NCBI GenBank assembly: GCA_031267475.1
Contig: JAIRZA010000212.1
Span: forward strand, 1-14,063
Length of the DNA: 14,063 nt
From: Spirochaetaceae bacterium
Lineage (GTDB): Bacteria; Spirochaetota; Spirochaetia; Treponematales; Breznakiellaceae
Reading direction: 5' to 3'
Of the stretch, positions 12,964 through 14,063 are shown piece by piece. Under the pieces are notes generated by a model, which saw only the letters and a program-made list of their open reading frames with translations, searched no databases and was not told the DNA's origin. A program made the position numbers and the translations under genes. The first letter of the stretch is position 1. Each line of letters begins with the position of its first letter.

Positions 12964-13320
12964 ATGAAAAGACTATTATTTTATGCAGCGTCCGCCGGAC
13001 TCGTTCTATTGGCGGCATCTTGCGCGGAGCCGGACACGGACATAGCGACCAGCCAGTCGAATGTAGGCAACTACAGCATCCGCATATCTTCAAATGTAGA
13101 AACAGCAGGCGGCAGCGCTTTTACAGACAGAACCAAGGCGAACCAAGGCGTAACCGTTACACTCACCGTAACCCCGCCCCAAACCGTAACCCCATCCGAA
13201 ATGGAGGGAGAATCAGAGGGCGGTCAGGAAAATTCGGAAGGGGGGGGGGGGGGCAGCAATTCGTTGGATCGCGGAAAGGAACATATACCAACGAAGCCGG
13301 CAACACCCAGACAAACGTAA
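12964..13320 (+). CDS. Lipoprotein, N-terminal part, frame broken at a G14 tract
   Basis: Starts with a lipoprotein signal peptide: basic MKR, hydrophobic LLFYAASAGLVLLA, then a lipobox-like LAASC with the acylated cysteine near residue 20. The mature part begins AEPDTDIA. A beta-rich segment with GVTVTLTVTPP follows, typical of surface-protein repeat modules. The frame then enters a Gly/Glu-rich stretch encoded by fourteen Gs (13240-13253). As written it exits in the wrong frame and stops at 13318-13320 after an unrelated tail (SNSLDRGKEH...). The continuation of the same module (WTFKMPPGDLEIDATF) lies in another frame just downstream, so 13320 is not the natural end. The protein is either switched off in this copy or the G count is wrong. 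Export to the outer surface is inferred; no enzymatic function is visible. Confidence 0.75.
   Translation: MKRLLFYAASAGLVLLAASCAEPDTDIATSQSNVGNYSIRISSNVETAGGSAFTDRTKANQGVTVTLTVTPPQTVTPSEMEGESEGGQENSEGGGGGSNSLDRGKEHIPTKPATPRQT
13240..13253 (+). repeat. Homopolymer of 14 G inside the lipoprotein gene
   Basis: A run of fourteen G separates two frames that are both clearly coding. With 14 G translation ends 67 bp later; with 15 or 12 G the frame would continue at least 800 bp to the window end. Such tracts are classic slipped-strand contingency sites, but are also prone to sequencing error. Confidence 0.95.
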
Positions 13321-14063
13321 CATTTACGGCCTCCAAAGCCGTGAACGACGTCTGGACATTCAAGATGCCGCCCGGCGATCTTGAAATAGACGCAACTTTT
13401 ACAGACCAAGCCGACCCCGCTACAGCGGACATTGTGTGGCTTGGAGCAAGCGCGGGGACAATAAGCCCGTCCTTCGCTATGGATATTATCGAATATACGG
13501 TCAGCGTCCCCCACGATGTTGAGGGATTTTCCCTGTACGCGCAGGCTAAAAATCCAGCGGCGGAAATTAGCTTGGAACAGACACCTCCATTGGAACAGAC
13601 ACCTCCAATTGAAGAGCCTCCAGAGGAGCCGGGTGACGGAAGCGTGGACTTTGACACAGAGCTTACACTTGCCGAAGGACTCAACACATACACAATAACA
13701 GTTACACCGCAGGACGGCGAAAGCCCTTCCAAGACATACACGATAAACGTTATAAAACTGCCGGATCTTTCATTAGGAAGTTTTAAACTCACCGGCGAAA
13801 GTGACTTTGAGCAAGATTTAGCGCAGTTGGAAAAGCAGACTGTCTATGTGCCGCTTACAGAAGTTACACTCACCGCCGCGCCCGCCGATGGAAGCGGCGC
13901 GACTGTAGAGGTAAAGCCGGGGACTGAGATTTCAGACATCAACCCGTCTCCGCCAACAAAGGTAACAGTAACAGTAAGCAAAACAGTTAGCGGTGTGAGC
14001 ACTCCGTATACAAAAACATATACGCTTAATCTAAGCTACAGCGAAAACTTGACCGGCAAGCCC
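13254..14063 (+). CDS. Lipoprotein, C-terminal part: cadherin-like beta-sandwich domains (frame-shifted, cut by window end)
   Basis: Continuation of the lipoprotein in the frame whose codons begin at 13254, open to the last base. The first residues (GTYTNEAG...NVTFTASKAV...WTFKMPPGDLEIDATF) complete the repeat module begun before the G tract. From about 13431 there is a cadherin-like beta-sandwich domain (Pfam Cadherin-like type): ADIVWLGASAGTISPSF, then IIEYTVSVPHDVEGFSL, ending LNTYTITVTPQDG and SKTYTINV. A second copy starts near 13758 (LPDLSLGSFKL) and ends with YTKTYTLNLSYS. The first domain is interrupted by a Pro/Glu insert from two perfect 18-bp repeats. These domains are frequent in large surface proteins of Treponema and some clostridia and suggest adhesion or carbohydrate contact. 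The real protein is longer than seen. If read as a separate gene, starts at GTG 13341 or ATG 13365 would have no good ribosome site. Confidence 0.75.
13572..13607 (+). repeat. Perfect 18-bp tandem repeat (x2)
   Basis: TTGGAACAGACACCTCCA occurs twice in a row (13572-13589, 13590-13607), encoding LEQTPP twice, followed by the degenerate IEEPPEEP. The unit is a multiple of three, so copy-number change would alter length but not frame. Confidence 0.9.

Noticed and set aside
13163..13792. 209-aa minus-strand open frame opposite the lipoprotein gene
   Set aside because: Ser/Pro/Val-rich complement of beta-repeat codons with no recognisable domain. The plus-strand frames on both sides of the G tract show real domain sequence.

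Overview
The window looks like chromosomal DNA from a diderm anaerobe. A spirochaete of the Treponema type (termite-gut or rumen relatives) is my best inference. It rests on a lipoprotein with cadherin-like beta-sandwich repeats, a bactofilin, a TonB-family protein, the rpmF-acpP-rnc order, and a hydrogenase/HycB pair of the kind found in hydrogen-dependent CO2 reductase (HDCR). No 16S or other decisive marker is present, so the taxon is not proven.

Layout. (1) 8-2602, plus strand: receiver-domain protein, bactofilin and argH, nearly touching or overlapping, probably one transcript. (2) 2617-2658: a large hairpin between convergent genes. (3) 2671-6293, minus strand: a probable operon of a mini two-cluster ferredoxin, a four-cluster HycB-type ferredoxin, an [FeFe] hydrogenase, MobA (molybdopterin guanylyltransferase) and RsmE. 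No formate dehydrogenase is present, but MobA makes the cofactor such an enzyme needs. (4) 6294-6711: a gene-free divergent region holding a 150-bp structured, MITE-like element. (5) 6712-10084, plus strand: pyrB-pyrI-pyrC (second and third steps of pyrimidine synthesis plus the ATCase regulatory chain), then a TonB-family gene. (6) 10158-12517, minus strand: galE, tRNA-His(GTG), rpmF, acpP and rnc in transcription order. (7) 12518-12951: gene-free DNA with nested inverted repeats, including a second copy of the hairpin in the 150-bp element and 9-bp-spaced TTCGTG iterons. (8) 12964-14063, plus strand: a surface lipoprotein whose frame is broken at a 14-G homopolymer and which runs off the window end.

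Most of the window is housekeeping or metabolic. The points worth following up are the G14 tract (a candidate phase-variation switch), the hydrogenase/HycB/mini-ferredoxin/MobA module, and the structured repeat family in the two gene-free gaps.
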